A stretch of DNA of 64,000 bases from Elephas maximus indicus (lineage: Eukaryota > Chordata > Mammalia > Proboscidea > Elephantidae), in assembly GCF_024166365.1 (NCBI RefSeq), contig NC_064827.1:46342635-46406634 (forward strand), given 5' to 3'. Made by a program: the position numbers and the translations under genes. The notes under the pieces were generated by a model, which saw only the letters and a list, made by a program, of their open reading frames with translations, made no database searches and was not told where the DNA came from. Positions 55,386 through 64,000 of the stretch are shown one piece after another. Within the stretch, counting starts at the first letter, position 1. Each line of letters starts with the position of its first letter.

Positions 55386-55787
55386 TTGCTTGCTGAAAGT
55401 GAAGAGGACTTGAAGCACTTACTAATGAGGATCAAAGACCACAGCCTTCAGTATGGATTACACTTCAACATAAAGAAAACAAAAATCCTCACAACTGGAC
55501 CAATGAGCAAGATCATGATAAACGGAGAAAAGATTGAAGTTGTCAAGGATTTCATTTTACTTGGATCCACAATCAACAGCCATGGAAGCAGCCGTCAAGG
55601 AATCAAAAGACGCGTTGCATTGGGCAAATCTGCTGCAAAGGACCTCTTCAAAGTGTTGAAGAACAAAGATGTCACCCTGAAGACTAAGGTGCACCTGACC
55701 CAAGCCATGGTATTTTCAATCACATCATACGCATGTGAAAGCTGGACAATGAATAAGGAAGACCAAAGAAGAATCCATGCCTTTTAA
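55386..55787 (+). pseudogene. RTE C-terminal remnant
   Basis: Continues after the YADD motif: HLLMRIKDHSLQYGLHFN, LGSTINSHGSSRQGIKRR, ITSYACESWTMNKEDQRR. These are typical of the RTE C-terminal part. Confidence 0.85.
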
Positions 55788-57269
55788 TTGTGTTGTTGGT
55801 ACCAAAAGAACTAACAAATCTGTCTTGGAAGAAGTGCAGCCAGAATGTTCCTTAGAGGCAAGGATGGCGAAACTGCGTCTTACATACTTTGGACATATTG
55901 TCAGGAGGGATCAGTCCCTGGAGAAGGACATCATATAGGGTCAGCAGAAAAGAGGAAGACCCTCAACGAGGTGGACTGACACAATGGCTGCAACAATGAG
56001 CGCAACCATAACAATGACTTTAAGGATGGCGCAGGACCGGGCAGTGTTTCGTTCTGTTGTGCATTCATGGTATGAACTTACCACAGTTTAACCAATGACC
56101 TATTGAAGGACTTCTGGACATATTCTAGTTTTGAGCTATTACAAATAATGCTGCTATGAACATTTGTGCAGTTTTTTGTGTGAACGCAAGTTTTCATTTC
56201 TCTGTGATAAATGCCGAAGACAGAAATTGCTGGGTCGTATGGTAATTGCATGTTTAGTTTTATTAGAAAATAGTTTTCCAGAGTGGCTGTACTATTTCAC
56301 AATGTATGATTGATATGGTTTCTATACATTTTCACCAGTGTTTGGTTTTTCGTTTTAGCCATTCTGACAGGTGTGTAGCGATATCTCGTTGTGGCTAATG
56401 ATGTTGAACATGCTCTCATGTACTTATCAGCCAAGTGGAATCTTGTTCAGTGAAATGTCTGTTCATTTTATTTTTCCCTATCTTCTAACTGGATTATTCG
56501 TACATTTACTGTTGAGTTTTGAGAGTTCTTTATGATCTTTTAGATAGTAGTCCTTTATCACATACGTGGTTTGCAAATATTTTCTATGGCTTATCTTTTC
56601 ATCCCCTTCACATGGGCTTTGGCAGAGCAAAAGTTTTTAGTTCTGATGAGGTTCAATTGATCATTGTTTTCTTTTATGAATTAAACTTTTGGTGTCAAGT
56701 CTAAAAACTCTGCCTAGCCCTGGATCCTGAAGATACATTGTTTTTTTTTTCTAAAGGTTTTATAGTTTTACATTTAAGTCAATGATCTACTTTAAGTAAT
56801 TTTTTATTAAGGCATAATGCTTAGGGTTTTTTTGCCCTATGAATGTCCAATCATCCCAGTACCATTAGTTGAAAAGGCTCTCCTCCATTTCTCCAGGGTG
56901 CTTTTGCACTCTCATAAAAAATTAGTTGAACCTATTTTTTTCCTGGTTTAACAGAAGTAGTATTTTAAGACCATAATCTGTTTTTTTTTGTGTGTGTATT
57001 AGAGATGCTTATTTCTGCTGGGCTGGTTATTGTTTCTAAACATTTTCGGGGGACAGAGCTGTGTTCCTCGTTCCCTCTAGTTTAGTCTTTGTTTCTAAAA
57101 TAACTTTTATTTCTAATTCTTTCTTCAGTTTTGCCACCTTATTTCTGAGATTTTCTAATTCTGATTTATGTTGTTCTGTCATGTCTTCTATCATTTTATC
57201 AATGTCTTTCAGCTCATTTGGAAATAGTAAGTTTCAGTTCTGATTGATTTTTTGAGCATATCACATTTT

Positions 57270-58370
57270 TCCAACATTTTGTTATGAAAAATTTTCAGAC
57301 ATACAGTAAAAGTGAAATTTTTTTTTTTTTTATGGTGAATACCCATATACTCCACCACCTAGAGTCTACCGCTAACATTTTACCATACATATCATATGTC
57401 TACCTATCTTCTTATCTAGGAATCCTTCCTGTTTTTTTGACACAAGTAAAACTGCAGACAACAGTACACTTCCTTCTAGATATGCAGCATGCATATCATT
57501 TACATTTTTTCTTTTGGTATAAAATTTATATTCGATGAAATGCATAAATCCTAAGTGTGCATTTGCAGAATTTTGACACATGCATTCATCTGTGTAATCC
57601 AATTCCCTACCAAGAAATACAATATTACCGTCACACCAAAAAGTTCTCTTAGTCAATTCCCACACCAACCCCAGAAGGCAACCACTGTTTTGGTTCTTTC
57701 CATCACAGATCATTTTTGTCTGTTCTAGAATTTCATATAAATGGAATCATGCAGTATTACATTTTGTGTGTAAGGCTTCTTTCGCTCAGGACGTTTCTGA
57801 GATTCATCCATATTGTTGCATGTATCAACAGTTCGCTCCTCTTTATTGCTGAGTACTATGTAATTGTATAAAATATTGACATATCACAGTTTTAAAGTGG
57901 ATTTTCCTATTGATGAACAACTGAACCATTTCCAGTCTGGGGCTCTTATGAACAATGCTGCTATGAACATTCTTGTACAAGTGTTTTTGTGAACATATGT
58001 TTTAATTTCTCTTCAGTAAATACTTAGGAGAATTGCTGGGTCTTTTATCCAAAAGGAGTCATACCATTTTACATGCTCGCTAACAACTAATGAGATCTAG
58101 TAGCACAAAGCGCTCCTCAGAAACTGGGGCAGTTCTACTGTCCTACAGGGTTGCTATTAGTAGGAATCGACTTGACAGCAATGGGTCTGGTTTTTCTGGG
58201 TTAGCTGCACCACACCCTCGACCAACATTTGTTGTTGTCAGTCTTTTTAATTTTATCATCCTGGTGGATATGTAACTGTATCTCATTCTTATTTAATCTG
58301 CATTTCCCTCATGACTACTGATGTTGAGCACTTCTTCACGTGCTTATTGGTACTCGTACATTCCCTTTTA
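57270..58370 (-). mobile_element. L1 3' half, interrupted by an AfroSINE
   Basis: Reversed L1: TACCCATATACTCCACCACC, CATATAAATGGAATCATGCA, TGCTGCTATGAACATTCTTG, resuming past the SINE at 58094-58195 with TTCTTATTTAATCTGCATTT. Confidence 0.75.
58094..58195 (+). repeat. AfroSINE fragment (3' half)
   Basis: Forward: CTGGGGCAGTTCTACTGTCC, GGGTTGCTATTAGTAGGAAT, CGACTTGACAGCAATGGG. Confidence 0.85.
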
Positions 58371-59560
58371 AAATTTTTTTGTTGTTGTTGTTGTTGAGAA
58401 TATACACAGCAAAACATAACACCAATTCAACAGTTTCTACATGTACCATTTGGTGATACTGATTACATTCCTGTCATTGTGCAACCACTCTCACTCTCCT
58501 TTTCTGAGTTGTTCCTCCCCCATTAACATAAATTCACCGCCCCCTAAGGTTCCTATCTAATCTTTCAAGTTGCTGTTGTCAATGTGATCCTATATAACCA
58601 AAAACCAAACCCGTTGCTGTGGAGTCAATTCCAACTCATAGTGACCTTATAGGACAGAGTAAAACTGCCCCACAGAGTTTACAAGGAGCGCCTGGTGGAT
58701 TCGAACTGCCGACCATTTGGTTAGCAGCTGTAGCATTTAACCACTACACCACCAGGGTTTCCTTGATCCTATATAAAAAAAAAAAAAATTTTTTTTTTTT
58801 TTTTTTTTTTAGCAGCTCTTAGAAGAGCTTAATGCTTAAGGCAGACATTTTTTTTTTTACTAGTTAAGCTAAAATACTGTTTGGTTTTAAGAAGACATCA
58901 GGGGATATTTTGGTTTAAAGTTTAAAGATTATCTCAGGGCAATAGTTTCAGGAGTTCATCCAACCTTCACGGCTTCAGGAAGTCTGGAGTCCATGAGAAA
59001 TTGAAATTCTGTTCTGCATTTTCCCCATTTTGATCAGGATTCTTCTATGGAACCTTTGATCAAAATGTTCAGTAATGGTAGCCAGGCCCCAACCAGTTCT
59101 TCTGGTCTCACAGCAAAGGGGGCAGTTGTTCATGAGGCAACTAGCCACACATTCCACATCCTCTTCCTATTCTTGACTCTCCATCTTCCTCTGCTCCAGA
59201 CAAATGGGGACCAATTGCTGTGCCTCAGATGGCCACTTGCAAGCTTTTAAGACCCCAGGCACAATGCAACGAACTAGGAGGTAGAACAGAAGCACTAAAC
59301 ACATTATTAGGCCAATTACTGGGATGGCCCATGAAATCATGACCCTAAAATTCCAAAGCGAAAAACCAAATCCCACGGGGATTTTGGTTGTACGTAAGCA
59401 GCCTCAGCAGCTACTCTTATCTTTTGTCATTGTTGTAAATAATGTCTATCACACAACTTTTCCCAATGCGACTTTTTACAGGTGTACAATTTACAGCAAT
59501 TACAATAATTGGCTGTGCAACCCTACCCTTAATCAATGAAAGCGTTCCATCACCATTCAT
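58370..59560 (-). mobile_element. Afrotherian-type L1 3'UTR, copy 2
   Basis: Same order as 38709-39860: GTTGTTGTTGTTGAGAATAT, GTTGTTCCTCCCCCATTAAC, TGGCCACTTGCAAGCTTTTA, CAACCCTACCCTTAATCAAT. Interrupted by the AfroSINE at 58598-58763. Confidence 0.8.
58598..58764 (-). repeat. AfroSINE nested in an L1 3'UTR
   Basis: Reverse copy: CAAAAACCAAACCCGTTGCT, GAGTCAATTCCAACTCATAG, GGTGGATTCGAACTGCCGAC, CACCACCAGGTT-like head CACCACCAGGGTTTCCTT. The flanks TTGATCCTATATAA/GTGATCCTATATAA suggest a target duplication GATCCTATATAA. Confidence 0.93.
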
Positions 59561-59596
59561 GTATCTCCTTTTTAAAGCGTCTATTCAAATCTTTGG

Positions 59597-59753
59597 AGCC
59601 CTGGTGGGACAGTGGTTAAGAACTCAGCTGCTAATCAAAAGGTCAGCAGTTCGAATCCGCCAGCCACTCCTTGGAAACCCTATGGGGCAGTTCAACTTTT
59701 TCCTATAGGCTAGCTATGAGTTGGAATCGATTCGAATGCAATGGGTTTAGTTT
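59597..59753 (+). repeat. AfroSINE (short form)
   Basis: Forward: GGAGCCCTGGTGGGACAGTG, GGTTAAGAACTCAGCTGCTA, CAGTTCGAATCCGCCAGCCA, TATGAGTTGGAATCGATTCG. A-box and B-box are intact in outline. Confidence 0.94.
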
Positions 59754-59754
59754 T

Positions 59755-60540
59755 TTGTTTTTTAATTGAAATCTTTGGTCTACTTTTTAATTGGGTTCTC
59801 TTTTTATATTTGAATTAAAGGAGTTCTTTATAAATCCTTTGCCAGATACATGTTCTGTGTATATTTTCTCCCAGTCCGTGTCTTGCCTTTTCATTTTAAT
59901 GGCAGATTTTGATGACACGTTTTTAATTTTGATGAAGTCTAATTCATCAATTTTTTTATTTTATGGTTGTTGCTTTCCGTTAACTGATTTGGAAACCTTT
60001 GCTAATCCTCAAATTATGAAGATAATCTCCTAAATTTTCTTCTAAAAACTTTGTGATTTTTAACTTTTTTATATGTCTTGTTCTATGATCCATCTTGAAT
60101 TAATTTTTGTCACGGTGTGAGGTGGTAGTTGAGGTTCCCTTTCTTCTATATGGATTTCCAGTTATTCCAGTACCATTTGTTGAAAAGACTCTCCTTTCCC
60201 TATGGATTCCTTTGGTGCCTCTGTCAAAAATCAAATGATGACAATATAAACCAAAACCAAACCAAACCCACTGCTGTCGAGTCGATTCCGACACACAGCG
60301 ACCCTGTAGGACACAGTAGAACTGCCCCATAGCTTCCAAGAAGCGCCTGGCGGATTTGAACTGCCAGCCTCTTGGTTAACAGCTGTAGCACTTAACCACT
60401 ATGCCACCAGGATTTCCGATGATAATAAATATGGGTCTATTTCTGAGCTTTTGAATTCTATTCCATCATCTATTTGTCAGTCCTTAGGCCAACCCTAACA
60501 CCATATTTTCAGCACTGTTTAGTTCTGTCTTCTCCATTAG
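59755..60540 (-). mobile_element. L1 ORF2 fragment, interrupted by an AfroSINE
   Basis: Reversed L1: TATAAATCCTTTGCCAGATA, TTTAATTTTGATGAAGTCTA, ATTCCAGTACCATTTGTTGA, resuming past the SINE with TATTCCATCATCTATTTGTC. Confidence 0.75.
60249..60417 (-). repeat. AfroSINE nested in L1
   Basis: Reverse: CCAAACCCACTGCTGTCGAG, GCGACCCTGTAGGACACAGT, GGCGGATTTGAACTGCCAGC, GCCACCAGGATTTCC. Confidence 0.94.
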
Positions 60541-60561
60541 ATTGTAGGTACCTTTAGGGTA

Positions 60562-60766
60562 AAAAAGTAACCCAGTGCCATTGAGTCAATGCCAACTCAT
60601 AGTGACCCTACAGGATAGGACAGAACCACCCTATAAGGTTTCCCAGATTGTAAATCTTTACAGAAGCAGGCTGCCACATCTTTCTCCCGCAGAGCGGCTG
60701 GTGGGTTTGAACCACCAACCTTTCAGTTAGTAGCTAAGCATTTAACCACTGCACCATGTAGGATCC
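60562..60766 (-). repeat. AfroSINE, long form
   Basis: Reverse: AAAAAGTAACCCAGTGCCAT, the long-form block GTAAATCTTTACAGAAGCAG, GCTGCCACATCTTTCTCCCG, head GCACCATGTAGGATCCT. Confidence 0.92.
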
Positions 60767-61438
60767 TCACTGGATTTTTTTTATCTCTGAAGACTCAATA
60801 CCTGGGGTTGACTGCCTTCTCTACTCCAACTCGTTGGGGTAAGAGAAAAGACAAGGAGAGCATTTTAAGCTACCAAGTGTCTAGACTACCCCTTTCTTGG
60901 CCAGTGGACACATATGTCCCTCCTGTATTTTCTGCCTCTCGAGTTTATTGGGCCGTTGCTTCCCCACTGACGCTACTTGCAGCCATCAGGAGGGGACCTG
61001 TATAACTGTGTGAAATGGAAGACAGTAAAACCTGCAAAAGCTGAAATTCGTGTTAGGAGGGAACCTGTCAAAGAAGGAAAACTCAAATATTTTCCACTAA
61101 TAGAGAGCAATAAAAAAGTTGTAAGCTGCACCCTGTCAGAGGCAGAAAACTTGTGAGACACGGAAAAACAAGGCAGTGCCTTTGAGTTCCGGCTCTCACA
61201 GTCCAGTCTCAAGGACCTTCTCAGAGAACCCCTTCATCACACAGAAATTCTTGAAGTCCCACTGTGAACGTGAAATTAAAGAATAAAATTCCCTCTTATT
61301 CCTCAGTTCACTGAGCCTTTACAGAGTGTGGGGAATACTGGAACAAGAAGGAAATGATGCCTACCTCTACGTGACAGGAAATGGACACAGCTAATGCTAA
61401 CATGGGATAGTAAGAATTAAGCACCACTGTAGCTTAAA

Positions 61439-61598
61439 GGGAAACCCTGGTGACGCAGTGGTTAAGAGCTACAGCTGCTAACCAAAAGGTCAGCAGTTTG
61501 AATCTACCAGAAGCTCCTTGGAAACACTAATGGGCAGTTATACTCTGTCCTATAGGGTTGCTGTGAGTCGGAATTGACTCGACAGCAATGGTTGTTTG
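61439..61598 (+). repeat. AfroSINE (short form)
   Basis: Forward: GGGAAACCCTGGTGACGCAG, TGGTTAAGAGCTACAGCTGC, GAGTCGGAATTGACTCGACA. Good preservation. Confidence 0.95.
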
Positions 61599-61668
61599 TT
61601 TGTTTTTTGCAGCTTAAATTGCTCAAGAGAAAAGAACATCTTTAAGCCAGATTTGGTAGGATTTTCCA

Positions 61669-61850
61669 TAGCAGTGGCTCTTAAAACATGCTCTTAGCCA
61701 TCCATGTCAGAATCATCCAGGGCCTGTTCCTAGCTCTACTTCAGATCTCCAGAATCAGAATCTCTGGAATGGAATCAAGTATCTGCATTTTTAACAAGAT
61801 CCCTGGTGACTGTGATGAAAATGGTCCCGACCACACTTTGATGCAGCATC
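61669..61850 (+). mobile_element. MER5-like DNA transposon remnant
   Basis: Contains CAGTGGCTCTTAAAACATGC at the left and CACACTTTGATG at the right, with TTTTTAACAAGATCCCTGGT in between, the MER5 pattern. Confidence 0.6.
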
Positions 61851-61917
61851 CTCAATAAGTGGCTTTGCTCCTCAGCGTCAACCGTTCAGCTGCTCCTGTA
61901 CTGTGGGAAGACTAATA

Positions 61918-62066
61918 ACGTTGAAGTCAGAAGAACTGGGTTTAAGTTGTAGGTAACCTTGGGCAAGTCACTTAACCTGTCTCGGTCTTGCTTTCCTCAT
62001 ATGTAAGTTAGGGATCTTGATACCTACCCTGAAGGCTGTTGTGAGGATTAAAGGATCTAATGCATA
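61918..62066 (+). repeat. MIR element
   Basis: Forward: CTTGGGCAAGTCACTTAACC, TTGCTTTCCTCATATGTAAG, TACCCTGAAGGCTGTTGTGA. Confidence 0.75.
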
Positions 62067-62071
62067 CTGCG

Positions 62072-62595
62072 TGTGACAGTTAAGGTTGTGTGTCAACTTG
62101 GCTAGGCCGTGATTTTCAATGCTTTGGCAGTTGTATAATGTGATCACTTCCTTGTTGAGATTTGATACATGATCACTCTGCTGTGAGTAGCCAATCAGTT
62201 GAAGCGGAGTTTCCTTGGCCATGTGGCCTGCGTTAAGTATGGCAGATATTCAGGTAGGATTCGGGGGCTTTTGTTCATTCTGGATCCTGCAGCTGGCTCC
62301 TGTCTGTCTGACCTCCAGTTCTTGGCATTTGAGCTAGCAGCTTACCTGCAGTCTTGCCTGCCAATCTTGGGATTTATTGATCTTCACAGCCTGTGAGCCC
62401 CAGCCCTGTTGATCTTGGGTTCACCAGCCCCCGCAGCTACGTGAATCAGGAGAAGCCTCTTTCCTGACCCACAGACTTGGGACGTTACAGCCTCTACAAT
62501 CACGTGAGCAATTTCCTTGATATAAATCTCTCTATATGTACATTTATTTATACACTTTACTGGTTTTGCTTCTATAGAGAACCCAGCCCAAGACA
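62072..62595 (+). mobile_element. Solo LTR, ERVL-like
   Basis: Begins TGTGACAG, carries GTGTGTCAACTTGGCTAGGC, and ends CCCAAGACA. Near its 3' end it has ATATAAATCTCTCTATATGT, a possible poly(A)-signal region. Flanks CTGCG and CTGTG are a probable 5-bp target duplication with one change. It has no internal viral genes. Confidence 0.75.
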
Positions 62596-64000
62596 CTGTG
62601 TTAGTAAATAGTGCTTCCTCACCAACTACTTCCGGTTTTCCCTTCTTCTGGGCACATGACAGGATTGCACTCCCTGGTTCCTCATGTAGTTGAGTAGGGT
62701 CGCGTGACTAGTACTAGCCAATGGGTTTTGAGAAGAGATGTGTTACTCCTTGACTGGAGCACTTAACTGCCTGTGAGAGATCACCCAGAACCCTCTTTCT
62801 CTCTGGCACAGCAAGTGGCAACATTTGAGATGAAGGCTGTCCTGTTAGCCTGGGTCTTTGAGTGATTAGGATAAGCAGAGTGCTCCTGCCAACCCCAAGT
62901 GGACATACACCATCAGTGAAAAATAAACCTTTGTTTTGGGTTAAGGCATTAAGAAGTTGGGGATTGTCTGTTACTATAGCATAACCTAGCCAATCTTGAC
63001 TGACAGAGCATGTGAAACTCTAAAAAGCAGTATTATTAAGCCCCCAAACACCTTGAAATTGCCCATTCCATGGCTGGTCTGCAGCAACTTCAGTATTCTT
63101 CCCAATTCTTCCACTGAGCTGAGAGTTAGTTCTTAGTTACTCCCTAGCTGATCTCAGTTCTGCTCTGTGGAGCGCCTGGCGTTCTGTCTTCCTACACATA
63201 ATGGCCCTCTGAGCATGTTGGTAATGACCTCAAATGCCAGACTCAGAAGCTTGTATTCTGTCTACTGTAGGTTTCTAAGGAAGTGAGTGAGTGGCCTGAT
63301 CAAAGCTATCTTTAAGGAGATCCATCCAGGAGAGGTATGTTAGGTGGAACAGTGAAGGCAGAAACTCACAATTTCGCAAATATTAAACGACAGTCGCGGT
63401 GCTTCCCTTGAGATGATGTGGGAAGCGTCTATGTTGGCACCTGACACACAAACTACTGGGGAGTCACTTTTCTTGGGGTTCTGAGAAGTCTACACCACAG
63501 TGGAAAGCAACTGGCACTAAAGCTAGACTCTCAGGGGAAGATGCTTTCATCCCAAAGATTCCCAGAGGGCATCTTCTGTCCTTCAGCACTTGCCTTCCTC
63601 CACACTTGCCTATGTCCCCACCCTAGGTAATACCAGGGAGTCTGAATCTAGAATGAGGCCAAGAATTTTCTCTTCAGAACGTCCCTCTGAACTAAGATCA
63701 GGATTTCCTTTTAATCAAATGCCATATTCACTGTTCTTTCACTTGGTTTATTTACTACTTCTTCATGCTAATCCATGGGGATTGATACAGCAACAGGGAT
63801 TTATATAACCAGGTAACACTGTATTTTTTTTTTTTTTTTAATGTATTCACGTTTCGTCCTTCCTTTTTGCCATTGGGGCCTCTAAGCTGTGGAATTAAAA
63901 GTAACAAATGTCCCCCAGGGCCTACGCACCTAGAGTGTGATGCCTGTGAAAAACTGAGAAAACAATAGTGGGAACCTGTTTGGGATGGGAAAGAGCAGGT

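Larger units (their letters stand above)
53710..56063 (+). mobile_element. RTE-clade (BovB-like) LINE, internally deleted, missing 3' tail
   Basis: Non-LTR retrotransposon, forward. It carries reverse transcriptase motifs in order: KNKAPGIDGISIEMFQ, PIPKTGDPTECANYRTIS, FIDYAKAFDGVD, GVRQGCILSP and YADD (55368-55379). The frame is broken by stops and shifts, so it is inactive. Most of the apurinic endonuclease region is missing. It is 2.35 kb against about 3.2 kb for full-length family members. Flanks share the 7-bp direct repeat TTCATGG (53703-53709, 56064-56070). It stops at TGTTGTGCA, before the expected tail. Confidence 0.9.
53141..57000 (-). mobile_element. L1 interrupted by an RTE element
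   Basis: Left part 53141-53709 and right part 56064-57000 read continuously as a reversed L1 3' half: AACTGTTATCATTTCAAAA, GCTGAGTAGTAGTTCATGG, then TTCATGGTATGAACTTACCA and CTGCTATGAACATTTGTGCA. The RTE at 53710-56063 sits between. Confidence 0.8.
47898..64000 (-). other. FBXO10: FBXO10 intron 1 (part)
   Basis: Everything upstream of the acceptor at 47898 to the window end is intron, since coding exon 1 is preceded by an acceptor. The non-coding first exon is not identified in the window. Repeats occupy most of 48580-62595; 62600-64000 shows no recognisable feature beyond a poly-T run near 63825. Confidence 0.7.

Noticed and set aside
54031-55787. Functional reverse transcriptase or host-domesticated gene
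   Set aside because: Stops and frame changes break the frame at several points and it is nested in an L1; it is a dead RTE copy.
59597-59680. tRNA gene
   Set aside because: A-box and B-box-like sequences are present, but they belong to the AfroSINE head, which does not fold into a functional tRNA with an intact anticodon arm and has SINE sequence downstream.
1-64000. An undescribed multi-gene system
   Set aside because: All conserved coding sequence resolves into two known mammalian genes; the rest is repeats, introns and regulatory DNA. No operon-like cluster, phage, or defence-type cassette is present.

Overview
This window is nuclear DNA from a placental mammal, almost certainly an afrotherian and most likely an elephant or close relative. 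It carries about twenty copies of the tRNA-derived AfroSINE, a BovB/RTE-type LINE, old L1, L2, MIR and LTR repeats, and two intron-containing genes in the order and orientation known from human chromosome 9p13. The species assignment is inferred from the repeats; the mammalian origin and both gene identities are read directly from spliced exons.

Layout. Positions 1-5439 are upstream intergenic DNA holding an old MER5-like DNA transposon, a solo LTR, an old L1 3' region, two AfroSINEs and a good CTCF-like motif at 913. Positions 5440-5739 are a GC-rich promoter with a 34-bp tandem duplication. POLR1E runs on the + strand from the ATG at 5740 to the stop at 21039 in 12 coding exons (1260 nt, 419 aa, every junction in frame with GT/AG borders). 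FBXO10 runs on the - strand toward it, from the ATG at 47891 to the stop at 25549 in 10 coding exons (2868 nt, 955 aa, all junctions in frame), with a 3'UTR of about 1.8 kb ending near 23710. The two genes are tail to tail, with about 2.7 kb between the POLR1E stop and the FBXO10 poly(A) site. From 47898 to 64000 the window is FBXO10 intron 1; its non-coding first exon and promoter lie outside. That intron is a dense nest of L1 (minus), one interrupted RTE, AfroSINEs and LTRs.

Function. POLR1E (RPA49/PAF53) is an RNA polymerase I subunit acting in the nucleolus. FBXO10 is the substrate receptor of an SCF ubiquitin ligase: an N-terminal F-box, a long right-handed beta-helix, and a C-terminal CaaX box (CTIL). 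They are neighbours by conserved synteny, not known partners.

I found no undescribed multi-gene system. The most useful observations are the beta-helix coil periodicity of the FBXO10 exons, the prenylation motif at its C-terminus, the shared 3' tail of AfroSINE and RTE visible inside this window, the RTE copy that lost its 3' tail, the promoter duplication and several nested insertions datable by order. No rRNA, functional tRNA, CRISPR, or prokaryotic feature is present.
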